Of a stretch of 64,000 nucleotides of DNA, positions 43,877 through 54,304 are shown in pieces. The notes under the pieces were generated by a model. That model searched no databases. It was given only the letters and a program-made list of their open reading frames with translations, and was not told the origin of the DNA. Source of the stretch: Chinchilla lanigera. Lineage: Eukaryota > Chordata > Mammalia > Rodentia > Chinchillidae. The stretch covers positions 6,279,458-6,343,457 of the forward strand of contig NW_004955423.1 of assembly GCF_000276665.1 (NCBI RefSeq), written 5' to 3'. A program made the translations under genes and the position numbers. Position 1 is the first letter of the stretch, and each line of letters begins with the position of its first letter.

Positions 43877-45244
43877 AGATCAATGGAACAGAATTGGAAG
43901 TACAAAATAGTAACCCACATATTTGTAGTCAATTGACTTGCAATGTGGGTGCCAAGGCAACTCAGTGAAGGAAAGCATAGACTAGGCTTTTCAAAAAATT
44001 ATTCTGAGAAAATTGAATATCCACATGTAAGAAATTAACTCAATATAGATCACAGACTTAAAAATAAAAACTAGATCTATAACATTCTTTGAAGAAAATG
44101 AAGGGAGACATAAATCTTTATGAACTTCAATTAAACAATGAATTATCAGATTTGACACCAAAAGCACAAGTATCAAACAAAGAAGACTTAACTAAATTTC
44201 TTTTTTGTTCTAAATTTCAAAATTAATCAAAATTAAATAAACAAAATTAAAACATTTGGTCCTCAATGGATACCACCAAGAAAGTGAAAAGATTACCCAC
44301 AGAAGAAAATATTTGCTAAATAAATTTTTCATCCAGAATATATGAAGAACTCATATAACTCAAAAATAAAAAGCTAAATTATCTACTTAAACTGTTCAAA
44401 GATATGAACAGACATACCTCCAACAAAGATACACAATTTTCCAATAAGCATATGAAAAGATACTCAACATCACTAATCATGTAGGTAAATGTAAGTCAAA
44501 ATCGTGCCATACCACTTTAAAGCCATTAAGAAGGCAATAAAAGGGTGGGTAATAACAACATTTTCCACGAAAGTGAAGAAATTAGAACCTTCATACATTG
44601 CTTGTTAGAGTACAAAATGATGTAGTCTTTTTGGAAAATAGTTTTTATCAGTTTCTCAAAAAGTTAAATGTAGAGTTAACCTATGACTCAGTTATCCCAC
44701 TCCTAGTTACACGTCAAGAAAAATAAGAACATGTCTTACAAAAAACTCATACAGGAATGTTCATAGAGAAAGTATTTATAAGAACCGAAAAAAAAGTAGA
44801 ATCAATCCAAAAACTCTTCAAGTGATGTAGGGATAAACACAATTTGATATATGTAAAAACAATGAAATATTACCTAGTCATATAAAAGAAATGCACTGAT
44901 GCTTACTACAATGTCGTGAACCTTAAAGTTGTTATTTTAAGTGAAAGAAGCCAGACACAAATGACCAAGTATTGCAAGATCCCATTTATATGAAAGGTCC
45001 AAAACAGCCAAATTCGTTGAGATAGAAGTAGTGAACTAGTATTTGCCAGAAGTGAGCAGGAGGAAGGCATGAGCAACATCCACTATGAGTTTAGAATTTA
45101 TTTGGGGATGATGAAAATGATCTCATGATATGATGATGATTGCCCAGTTATGTGAATATATTAAAACCACTAAGTTGTGTACTTTTCAAGACAACGAGTA
45201 TGTATGTAAATTATATATTAATTTAAAAATCTACAGCAGTGGAG

Positions 45245-46035
45245 GAGGATAGGCATACCTAGATGGTAGAGATTTCAATATTAATTCATCTAATAGACTA
45301 CTGGAGAATACTTACTGTTTTCCAGTCATGTTACCAAAAACCAGAGACACAAGTGTGACTAAGTTCAATTTCAGTGAAGTTGACGAGTGTCCAACAATAA
45401 AGAGATGATGACTAAGGATACAGCTGACACAAGTCAAGTTTCATCAGAGACTCTCAATGAACACACTTTGCTTTTTACATATCTGTCCTCAATACAAAAA
45501 TTATACAGACTTACACATGTCTGAATGTGCGAATGAATGTGATGTGGAAAGTGCTTCTGTGGGCAGTAATGTACACAAGTTTCTCCTGGAAAGAAACAAG
45601 GGTTTGAACATCAGGGACAGCTTTGCAGAGGTAACTGAATTGATAGGTGAAGAGTGACAGCTTACGCAAAATCATTGCAAATTGTGAAGAATCCTGGGAT
45701 TCCACTAGTGAAAGAATTTGGGTTAGTTCATTGAAAAAGAAAGGTTTGTGCTAATATTGTTTAGACAAGCTATCACGTCTATTTCTTGTACTCTGAATAA
45801 ATAGTATGAAGACAACAATAGGCAATGTATTAGTTACTGTAACTCTCCTACTAACTTGTTTGAAATTCTGTTTTGTTGCTATTTGTTTCTCTTTAAAATA
45901 ATAAAAAAAAGGGATTTGGACAGTGATAGGCCCAGAGGGTTACTTGCATGAAATCAGATGTAAGTAATTCTATTTATGGCTTAACAAGCATTTACTTTAT
46001 AATTTAATTCTTATATCAATTTAATGTATAGATAT
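45245..46035. other. Unassigned non-coding stretch
   Basis: No clear gene. 45270-45460 loosely resembles a widespread old mammalian repeat ('ttaccaaaaaccagagacacaag'), but I cannot name it. Opposite-strand frames at 45457-45705 have no recognisable features. Confidence 0.4.
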
Positions 46036-46039
46036 TATT

Positions 46040-46205
46040 ATCAATATTCATATTGCAGATAAAGAAACTATAGATGGGCAAGTTCAGTAACTTGGCCAAA
46101 GTGAAATAGATTATACCCTAATCTACTCATAAATGGCAGAGTTGGGATTTGAACCTAGCTAGTCTAGCTTCAAGGATCATATTTTAATCACTGTACTAAA
46201 ATGAC
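46040..46205 (-). mobile_element. MIR SINE, antisense
   Basis: 'attgcagataaagaaactatagatgggcaagttcagtaacttggccaaag', then 'aatggcagagttgggatttgaacctagctagtc' is a clear antisense MIR core. Confidence 0.82.
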
Positions 46206-46209
46206 TACT

Positions 46210-47335
46210 ATATATAATTAAGAAAACAAAAACAAACTTAAAAATATGTACTAATGGGGCCATATATGTTTCTATATGTATCAAATTAAAGTTGTGTTAC
46301 CCTCACCACTATTTTAGCCTTCAATATTTTTCTGTGAATTTTATTACTGTTTTTATGTATCCTAAATAGAGCTCTCACATTTTTTTTTCTATTCTGATTT
46401 CCTTTTCTATCAACTTTTCTTCATTTCTTCCACTTACAGATATGTCTTTGTACACAGACTTTGTGCACTGACCCTAAGCTTGCTGGTTTTTACATACCAC
46501 CATGTTGAAGAGTTTTCTGCCAGTGGTAGAGATGGAAATAAAATAATATGCCCAGCTAGATGCTCCAATTGGGATTTTAAAAGCATGGTGATCATGGTGG
46601 AGAGTGAGTAAAGAGCCCCAGAAGTGGCAACAGTCTGGTTGACACTATTCTGAAGCTGACCCACTCAACAGCTGTGCCCTCAGGCACTATCAGGGCAGTT
46701 GGCTTATGGAGGGCTCCAAGAGCTCTCAGAAGCTCTGCCCCTGGGCAGGATATGTTGCCTCTCCTCACTCCAAAAAATGATGCCTGAGGATAAACCCTTT
46801 TGTAATATCATCCTGGACAGGATGTAGTAATGTAAGGAATGGCTTTTTATCTACTTATGTTAGTAATTTCTATTCTCCAGTTAATAATATAGACCTGCCC
46901 TCTAGGGAACATTTCATTTGCAAGTGCTCATTGGATACTAATCACGTTTTTCTTTCCTCCTACCTAAACCAGTTGTCACTCACTTTAAAAGATGCATATT
47001 CCATTGTTCCAATCTGTCTTCACAAGTCAATCCTCTTAGACCTATGATCAATTGTTTGCATATTTTTGAACTCCCAATAATTTATCTTTATCAGGTAAGA
47101 AGAAAAGTGTTTGGAAGTAAAAGTGAAAGTTGAGGTGTGCTGACACTGTGCCACGCGTCTGACTTGAACTTGGTGATGATGCCCATATGTGTGACTGGAA
47201 TGGCTTAAAATGAAAGGGGAGGAGTGGGAAAACTTTGATGTACTAAGTTCGTTCTGATTTAAAAGCTATTAATAAAACCAGTGTGAAAAAGTCTATTGAT
47301 AGATTGTATAGTATATACCTAAGTTCTACCAACGA
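46210..47335. other. Unassigned non-coding stretch
   Basis: No confident repeat or gene. The 76-codon minus-strand frame at 46434-46664 has no recognisable motif. Confidence 0.5.
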
Positions 47336-47339
47336 AAGA

Positions 47340-48060
47340 GGCAATTATTTCACTTAATGTTTTAGTCTGTTCTTTAACTACAAAAGTAATCTATAGACAA
47401 TACAAAATAATTTACATAGTATATGTTATGGTTGGTGTCTGGGTGTCCCCCCAAAGATACATGCAGTCTTGGGGCAGGCTTTTAGAGTTTATGATTGATT
47501 CATGGTCTAATGTTGGAATTATGGATGTGAGTGCTGCACCTGCCCTGGGGCAGGTAGTTTGCATTACAGTGTAAGGGAGAGAAAGAGGCTACTTGCAGCC
47601 ACTCCTCCCCTTTTGCTCTTGTCGCTTTTGCTGTTCTCCACCACCATGAACGGTTGCCTTCTGCCATGTGCCACTCTGTCTTGGAGCCAGCTGAGTATGG
47701 ACAGAAACCTCCACAGACTGTGAGCTAAACAATCCTTTCCTTCCTTAATTCTGGGTGTCAAGTATTTTGTCTCAGCAATGAGAGAAAAGTAACCAAGACA
47801 GTATAGAAGCACTAAACAAATACAGATTTTTCGCTCCTTTCTTCCACATGGAACAGTTTGATATATATCTTCCACACCTTTTTCCATGTATTTGTATATT
47901 TTCAAAAACTTGAGTTATACCACCCACAGAATTTACTATCTTTCTTCACCTAACACTAAGTCTTAGAGACTTCCAAATATGTCATTATAGGTAGGTGCAC
48001 CTTACACTATCCGGCAGCTGCATATTTTCCATTCTATTGGATCCACTATAATTTATGACA
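47340..48060 (-). mobile_element. Antisense L1M 3' UTR, split by an LTR
   Basis: On the plus strand 'ctacaaaagtaatctatagacaatacaaaataatttacat' lies left of the LTR. To its right, 'acagtttgatatatatcttccacacctttttccatgtatttgtatatttt', 'tcttagagacttccaaatatgtc' and 'gcagctgcatattttccattctattggatccac' continue it. Together these form the known antisense L1M 3' UTR order. The two halves become contiguous if 47424-47805 is removed. Confidence 0.75.
47424..47800 (+). mobile_element. Solo MaLR LTR with perfect 5-bp target duplication
   Basis: A 377-bp LTR starting TGTTATGG and ending CAAGACA, i.e. with TG...CA termini. Blocks such as 'gtgtccccccaaagatac', 'gattgattcatgg', 'gccatgtgcc', 'gagctaaacaatcc' and 'gtcaagtattttgtctcagc' follow the MaLR (MST/THE-like) order. 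The pentamer GTATA is present at both edges (47419-47423 and 47801-47805), the 5-bp duplication expected of ERVL-MaLR integration. It sits inside an antisense L1 and is therefore younger. A 113-codon minus-strand frame overlapping it is not a gene. Confidence 0.88.
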
Positions 48061-48064
48061 TTAG

Positions 48065-48750
48065 CTGACTTGTTTTCCTTTGGAAAGCACTGACCCTTCT
48101 ACTTAGAATTTTTCTCTTCTTTGTATTATTATTGTAATCACTGTGATCAAATTGACATATTCTTTTTTCTAATCTTGAGCCTCCTCCATCATGAGTTTGT
48201 TTTTCCACCTGCTTATTTTTCCTTCAATATTGGAAAATTTTTGTAAGTGATTTACTAAAAATTAGTATTATTAGTAGGTGGAAATAAATTAGGAAGATAG
48301 TTTAAAATTCCTTTTAGATTTTAGGGATCCATTTCCCAATGGCCATATTGCTTAAGAGAAAAGCCTGATCATGGATCTTGGATTAGTGGGTAAGGAGTGT
48401 TAGGGATTGGAAGTCATTAAATTACTGCAGTTACCTAAATAAGGAGGATTTACCCTGTGAATGGAGAATCCAATGCATTTATTTAATTCCTGCATATGTC
48501 CAGCTCTTCTGTCCCTCACCATCAATGTCTAATGTGGAAGTCAACTAAACCTTGAGCTTCATTGTGTTTGCCTATTGTGCCCCCAACATATATTTCTGTG
48601 TGCTTTTTAGCCCCAAGGAGATCATGTACGATGCAGTAATTTAGTCTTCTCTTTCATGTTGTTGTCACTAGGAAAGCTACTTCACTCTGTGCTTTCCACA
48701 GCAGAGAAAGTAAGGAGGAGTAGACATCATTTGCTCAGTTATTCTGAGCC
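48065..48750. other. Unassigned non-coding stretch
   Basis: AT-rich, no confident repeat assignment, no open frame of note. Confidence 0.5.
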
Positions 48751-48754
48751 CTAC

Positions 48755-49283
48755 TATAGTAGTTCTCCAGAGAGACAGAAGCAACAAAATACATACACGT
48801 GAGAAAGGACTTATTCATGTTTATCATGAATTTATAATGGCTGAGATGTTATATACAGACCCTGTTATGATAGTAGCATGGTTTCATCAAAGTCCAAAGG
48901 CCTCAGAACCAGGGATATGGTGCAACTTGCAGCAGCTGAAAGCTGGAGAACCCATGGAAAAGGCTACTTGTAAAAAGAGTCAAAGGCTGGAGAGGCTGAA
49001 CCACTGATGTTCAGGACAAAAAATGAGTCTGTCCCAGCTCTGAGATGGGGAAGGTGTGGAGGAAGGAGAACAAGTCATCTTCTCTATTTGTTCTCTCTGG
49101 GCCCTGGCCTACCAGGTAGATGTTTCCACCTCCACTGAGGGTAGATCTTTCCCCACCTACTCTACCTGCCTCATAGCTAACCTCCTCTGGAAACTCTCTC
49201 ACCACCATAGGTGAAATAACGACTCACTAGGCTTCTGTATATTCCTCAATCCAGTCAAGTTGACACCTAAAATTAAACATGAT
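48755..49283. mobile_element. LTR-type interspersed repeat (ERVL/MaLR group, subfamily not resolved)
   Basis: It runs from 'tatagtagttctccagagagacag' through 'aaagtccaaaggcctcagaaccaggg', 'tgtcccagctctgag' and 'tacctgcctcatagctaacc' to 'ccagtcaagttgacacctaaaattaaacatgata'. This start and end are familiar from a common mammalian LTR-type repeat of about 450-550 bp. I recall the pattern but not the name with certainty. No paired LTR or internal genes are present. Confidence 0.65.
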
Positions 49284-49784
49284 ACCTTCTTTTAATTAAT
49301 TCTCTTAATGTTTACTGCAACCCTGTTCACCTATCCTTCAAACTTACGACCGTATACTTGAGATATCTGCAGATGGAAAGAACAACTCTTACCTATTGTA
49401 TTGTAAGCTGTGAATTTCACTGATGAGTTTTCCTGGAGAATCCAATACTATCTGCTTTCTAACATCAAAGTTTCCCCCACAGTCTTCCTTCTCATAGTTT
49501 TACTATCACTACTGGACATGTATGTCTTCAGCCAGTTCTCCAGGTTTCTCATATATAGATTCAACCTACCAAAGATGAAAAATATCCAAACAGGAAGATA
49601 TTTCATCTGTACTGAATATATACTTTTTTCTTTACATAGTATTTATATTATATTTGGTATTATAAATAATCTAGAGATGATTTATAGTATATAAGAGGAT
49701 GTATGCAAGTTCTACACAAATACTGTGCCACTGTGTATATCTGAGCTTTGAACCTCTACAGTTTTTGGTGTCAAGAAGGTCCTG

Positions 49785-50660
49785 ATATAACCACTATGGA
49801 AATCAGTATGGAGATTCCTCACAAAACTGAAAACAGAAATTCCATTTGACTCTAGATATCATCCTCCAGGAGTTATAGACATCATATTATGGTGATAAAT
49901 TCATACCCATATATATAGCAGTACAGTTTTTGTTTTTGTTTTTTTTTTTTGGTCTTTTTTGAGACAGGGTCTCACCATGCAGTTCAGGTTGGCCTCAAGC
50001 ACACTTTGTAGGCCAGGCTGGTCTCGAACTCACAACAACCCTCCTGACTCAGCCTCCTGAGTGCTGGGATTACAGGTGTGTGCTACCAGGCCCAGTAGCA
50101 GCACAGTTTGTAATAGCTGAATCTTATAAATGGTCTATATGCCCATCAGCAGATGAGTGGATAAAGAAGACATGGTTTTTATACACAGTGGAGTACTACT
50201 CTGCCATGAGGGAAGATTAACTTGAGGCATTTGTAGGTAAATGTATGCAACCTGAGGCCATAATATTAAGTGAAATAAGCCAGACACACACATTTAAACA
50301 TTTCATGATTTCTCTTATCTGAGAAACTCAACATATATAGTAACAGAGAAAAGAGATAAATAAGAATTGGGGAGATCTTTTTCAAATGGATGAGGAACAA
50401 AAGATAGAGGGAAAGGGGAGGGTAAAAGAGTGGAATCAAAGAACTGAGGGGGAAAATGATAAAAATAGAGCTTTTGCAAATGAGAAAGGATCAAGAGTTG
50501 GAAGGATCAGGGAGAGGGGGAAAGGGCTAACAATGAAATAAAAAGAATTAAGATGTGTTATGTACATGTACCACCTACCCAGGATAATTGTACTCATGTA
50601 CTGCAAATGTATACTAATAAAAAATAAAATAAATAAACCCATTTTTTAAAAAAAGAAACC
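49785..50660 (+). mobile_element. Young-looking L1 3' end, sense, 5'-truncated, split by B1
   Basis: Starts within the ORF2 C-terminal region ('accactatggaaatcagtatggag') and runs through 'gcccatcagcagatgagtggataaag', 'ggagtactactctgccatgag' and 'attaagtgaaataagccagacac' into a purine-rich 3' UTR. It ends in an A-rich tail near 50630-50660 ('aataaaaaataaaataaat'). It is better preserved than the L1 at 42-45 kb. ORF2 is far too short to be functional. Confidence 0.88.
49930..50095 (-). mobile_element. B1 SINE, antisense, with target-site duplication
   Basis: A 7SL-derived SINE. The plus strand shows its T-rich tail, then 'gagacagggtctcaccatgc', 'ggccaggctggtctcgaactc' and 'cctcctgagtgctgggattacagg'. 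Flanking TAGCAGTACAGTTT (49916-49929) and TAGCAGCACAGTTT (50096-50109) match at 13 of 14 bases, so the ends are well fixed. An internal segment of about 30 bp repeats 'aggttggcctcaagc' and 'aggctggtctcgaac' side by side, as in B1 forms with a tandem duplication. It sits inside an L1 3' end and so post-dates it. Confidence 0.92.
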
Positions 50661-50695
50661 TCCTGAAAGCATTCATTTGTGGACAATGAGTGGTG

Positions 50696-50698
<3 letters not shown>

Positions 50699-50731
<33 letters not shown>
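50699..50731. repeat. (AC)n microsatellite
   Basis: About 16 uninterrupted AC units, 40 bp after the end of the L1 copy. Confidence 0.97.
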
Positions 50732-50733
<2 letters not shown>

Positions 50734-50734
50734 T

Positions 50735-51395
50735 ATTACATATACAGATATCACGCCCTACGGGGACCTACAAGAGAGAAAGAAAGAAAGGTGAATACTA
50801 GTCTGCCATTTTGAGCTAGAATCCTGTAAGAACAACTTGAAGCAAGACTTTATCAGTGCTGGAGTAAAAAATGCTACAGTGTAATGCAGCGCATTTTCAA
50901 TGTTGTCCTATTTTCTGTCTATTCTTACAACGAACCATTAATCTGATTTTTGTACCTTTAGTCTATTATTTCATATTTGCTAGTACAATTCCTCCTCATT
51001 CTTGTTGTTTTAGTAATTAGTGGTCTTTTTCTTATTCCAGCTGATCTTGATGCAGGTCTTTGCTGATGTAACTTTATGAACTCTAGGTACACATGCAGGT
51101 TTTATTCACATTATTATGTAACAGATAATCTTATCATTTCAGATTATACATATCTTAAGTTAGTAAGTTAGATTTCTAAAAGATCAAAATATTCTACAAA
51201 TTTTGGAAAATTTAGTCATGAAATTTCATTATAAGGAGGAGTATAGGATATATTAATGTTTTTTAAACTTATAAATGGTGTAAATTTGTACTCTATTATA
51301 AAGATTACAATAAATGTAGACGTAATATTTATTAAAATGACAGTTTCAATATTAATCTTTCTTAGCCAAAAATAGGATAAATTATGTCATGCAGT
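50735..51395. other. Unassigned AT-rich stretch
   Basis: No confident repeat assignment. T-rich parts may be further antisense L1. No gene. Confidence 0.4.
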
Positions 51396-51399
51396 CGAG

Positions 51400-51790
51400 A
51401 TTTCTCTTGTGTCCCTCAGTAAAATTTTATATATTTTTTTCTTGTAGACTCTATGTACATCTTGGTAAGCTTGTTCCTTGATATTTTATATTTCCATTTC
51501 CAGTGAAGTATTAGATAGTGGTTTCACCATAATCTCTAACTGATTTTTATTGAAATATATAAAAGATACTGTTGGGGCTGGAGATTTAGCTCAGCGGCAA
51601 AGTGCCTGCCTGGCAAGTGCAAGGTCGTGAGTTTGGTTCCCGGTACCGGAGAAAAACAAAAAAACAAACAAACAAAAAAAAGTTACTCTTTTGTGTATGT
51701 ATTTTTAGATAGTCAAATTACTAAAATAATTCATATTAATTTGAATATGTTTCATTAATTCTTTTGCATATTTAGGTAGGAATTTATAGG
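51400..51790 (-). mobile_element. Probable antisense L1 ORF2 fragment
   Basis: 'gactctatgtacatcttggtaagcttgttccttgatatttta' and 'ctctaactgatttttattgaaatat' resemble the antisense L1 ORF2 segment ('ttggttaaatttattcctaggtatttta', 'caactgatttttgtatattgattttgt'). The fragment is diverged. An ID SINE interrupts it. Confidence 0.5.
51574..51677 (+). mobile_element. ID-family SINE, sense, with target-site duplication
   Basis: Starts GGGGCTGGAGATTTAGC, keeps the A and B box regions, and ends in a CAAA-rich tail. The flanks AAAAGATACTGTT (51561-51573) and AAAAGTTACTCTT (51678-51690) match at 11 of 13 positions. It carries the same 3' end (GGTACCGGAG) as the copies at 44 and 9593. Confidence 0.93.
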
Positions 51791-51794
51791 CTAA

Positions 51795-52110
51795 GTTTTC
51801 TATTCCAATATTCAATCACTTTCATTCCTTTGCTTTGCTTTGCTTTCTACAGAGCTTATTTCTCCTCACAATGTTTTCATCCTTTCCTCATTCTTTCATC
51901 AAGGACAATGGCTTTATTCCATAACTATTAAGTTTGACACTGGCCAGTGTTTTGTTGTGTTTCATTGGTTAGTTTTATTTTTGAAAAAACCCTTTTCTAA
52001 CAAAACTGGTAAGAATTATAGAACTGCAAGGAATAAAATAAAAATCAATGATAAATTCAATGAAATCCAATGAAAATGTGATTCTGAAATTTGTGAAAGA
52101 AACATTCTCA
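51795..52110. other. Unassigned AT-rich stretch
   Basis: Contains a short tandem (ctttg)n at 51828-51845. A 77-codon frame starting there has no recognisable motif. Possibly degraded L1. Confidence 0.4.
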
Positions 52111-52111
52111 A

Positions 52112-52492
52112 AAGTATTCAATAGAGTATTACTCAGCTATAAAGAAAGATAAACTCGAGGTTTTTATAGGTAAGTGGATGCAACTAGAGACCATACTCAT
52201 AAGTAAAATAAATCAGATGCACATGTGTAAACATCATATTGTCTCCCTAGTGTAACAAACTGAAAGAGTAAATAAAAAAGGTACAGTAGGTATCTTTTTT
52301 ACTTTTTATTATTGTACCTCCAAAAGGTACAATAGATATTGTGAAAAGGAAGGATACTGGTAGGGAAAGGAGAAAAGAAAGAAGGATAGGAAAAATTATA
52401 TATAATATACACACAGATATATATATACACACACACACACAAGATAGCTAAGATAATTATACTACAAATTTCTATTCTTTTATTGAAAGAAA
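52112..52492 (+). mobile_element. L1 3' end, sense, 5'-truncated
   Basis: 'agagtattactcagctataaagaaag', 'gtaagtggatgcaactagagacc', 'aagtaaaataaatcagatgcac', a purine-rich 3' UTR, and an end 'agataattatactacaaatttctattcttttattg'. The 3' terminus resembles that of the copy at 49785-50660 ('ggataattgtactcatgtactgc'), so both probably belong to one subfamily. TA/CA microsatellite sequence lies at about 52396-52441. Confidence 0.8.
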
Positions 52493-53239
52493 CAGTTAAT
52501 ATTTAATTTTTTTGACCAAATTTACATGGTACCTGGTAATCTGAACCACTACTTTGACGATAACAATATGCAATATAACTACTATCGTTGATTTCATATC
52601 TTCTTGTTTTGAAATGCTGTATCATTTTTAATTTTTTTCTTATTTTTTATGCTCTTCAAAATAATAAAAAAGCGAAAAAATATTCAAAACATTTGTAGAA
52701 GAACAATAAGAAAGAACTCTAGACTGATAATATGTGTAGAAAATATAAATATAATTAAAAAATTAAGATAGTGTTTTCATTCATTTACCTGATATTGCTA
52801 AATGATAGATGGGTAGGTTTAGTGAATAAAATTATGACAGTAGTTAAATTTGTATTTAAAATAAACAATGAATAATCTTTTAGTAGAATTAAGTTCCATG
52901 CAACTTTTGGGACATACCTATATAAGAAAAAATATTTCTTACATACCTGAAATTCAAGTTCTATTTTTAACTGGCATCTCAGATGAGTATTTGATATATG
53001 TCACTTGCATGTAATAATAGAAAAATAGACAAAGTCCGTCCTCATAGGACTCTCAGCAAAAATTTATCAATGAAATATGCCTTAAAAACAAATCTGAGTG
53101 AATTTGAATTACTAGTTTATAATGAGGAAAGTATTTCAGATTAGTGTGAGAGTAGACAAGTTATAGTAAAAATAACACCAAAATTTAGTTTTCCTTGGTA
53201 ATGGAAGTAATAAAGCTAGACTCTTATAGGTAGCAAAAC

Positions 53240-53840
53240 TGTAGATACCTAACAACTAAAAAATAAGTAAAATTTGAAAAGTTGATGAAAATATGGGAGA
53301 ATATTATCTAAGGATGGGTAAAAATTTCCAAATAAATATGAAATTAAAAAAATATGCTTCCAAATAACAAATGAAACTAAAAATATTGATTGATTTTATA
53401 TTAATTCAAATTCCAACATTTCTATAAAGACAAGTGACAAACTGACTGAAAATATGAATAACATTAAATACCTACAGATCAACAAGAAAATTCAAACATT
53501 TGACTAAGAATAAAAGTGATACAAATAGAAATTTTAACGTCATTAATAATATAGAAATTTAAAATCAACAAGTAGGAAGTTTTCGTTTTTCAAGTTACCA
53601 AGAACAGAAAAGGAAATAATTAACGTTGATCACAAGGTGGTAAAATTCGCTCCGAGTGTAGTTGTGTGATTGTTTTGGACAATATGTTGGCATCATTTAG
53701 CAATATTTTTTGTGTGTCCTCTTTGATTCTGAAATTTCACTTTTAGGGATTTCACTTACCAAAACATTTATACAGGTACACAAATATAAATATTCAGTAA
53801 CCTTAGCTGTGTCACTATATTTAAAAAGGGAAGCAATTTA
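53240..53840 (+). mobile_element. Old L1 3' region, sense (L1ME-like)
   Basis: 'ttgattctgaaatttcacttttagggatttcacttacc' and 'tttatacaggtacacaaatataaatattcag' follow the order of old L1 3' ends ('agcaatttcactcctagg', 'atgttcatagcagc'). Upstream A-rich sequence from about 53280 fits the same element. Subfamily cannot be fixed by eye. Confidence 0.55.
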
Positions 53841-53847
53841 AATGCTT

Positions 53848-54300
53848 AACAAACAATGTCCCCAAAGTTATCTGATTCTAACCCTTGCAATCTATGAATG
53901 CTACGTCTATTTAAAAAAAAAAAAAAAAAAAAACATTGCAGATGTAATGGAGACATTATCTTGGATAACCTAGGTGGACCCTAAATGCAGTAATCAGTGC
54001 TCTTACAAGCGCGAGTTAGAGGAACACTTGATGTGCAGAGGTGAAGACCACGTGAAGACAGCACAGAGAGATCTACCGGTGCGCTTGGCCTTGGAAGCTG
54101 GAGTGCTGCAGCCAGAAGCACAAGAAAGCTGGCAACTATTAGAAGCTGGGCACTGCATTCTCCCCTGGAGCCGTGGAGGGAATAGAGGGGCCAGCACCTT
54201 GCTTTCAGCACAGTTATACTGACTTCAGACTTCTGTGGGAGAACAAATTTCTGTTGTTTTAAACCATCTAGTTGTGCTAATTTGCTACCAAACAAATACA
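53848..54300 (+). mobile_element. MLT1-type MaLR solo LTR, sense
   Basis: Blocks in MLT1 order: 'aatgtccccaaag', 'gattctaacccttgcaatctatgaatg', 'attgcagatgtaatggag', 'gtggaccctaaatgcag', 'tgctcttacaagc', 'gaccacgtgaagacagcacag', 'ttctgttgttttaaaccatc', end 'ctaccaaacaaataca'. An A22 run at 53911-53932 has expanded inside it. Overlapping frames on both strands (82 and 106 codons) are chance products of this relatively GC-rich LTR. Confidence 0.88.
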
Positions 54301-54304
54301 CCCA

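Larger units (their letters stand above)
41890..45240 (+). mobile_element. L1 LINE, sense, internally deleted, with 3' end
   Basis: An old (L1M-type) autonomous-class retrotransposon remnant, heavily mutated. A piece resembling the ORF1 coiled-coil region ('aattctgcagttgaaagtag', 'ggcagaagaaagaagtc') is at about 41905-42045. The sequence then passes at about 42080 into the ORF2 segment that normally follows the endonuclease domain ('tttgaaaacagacctgc'), so roughly the ORF1 end and endonuclease are missing. Reverse transcriptase and C-terminal regions follow to about 44850. The 3' UTR ends near 45240 ('gtgaatatattaaaaccactaagttg'). Many stops and frameshifts make it inactive. A SINE and two AT tracts interrupt it. 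Confidence 0.85.

Noticed and set aside
47564..47905. 113-codon minus-strand frame
   Set aside because: Spans the MaLR LTR and its L1 host; no independent coding signal.
53974..54301. Overlapping frames of 82, 106 and 64 codons on both strands
   Set aside because: All lie within an MLT1-type LTR.
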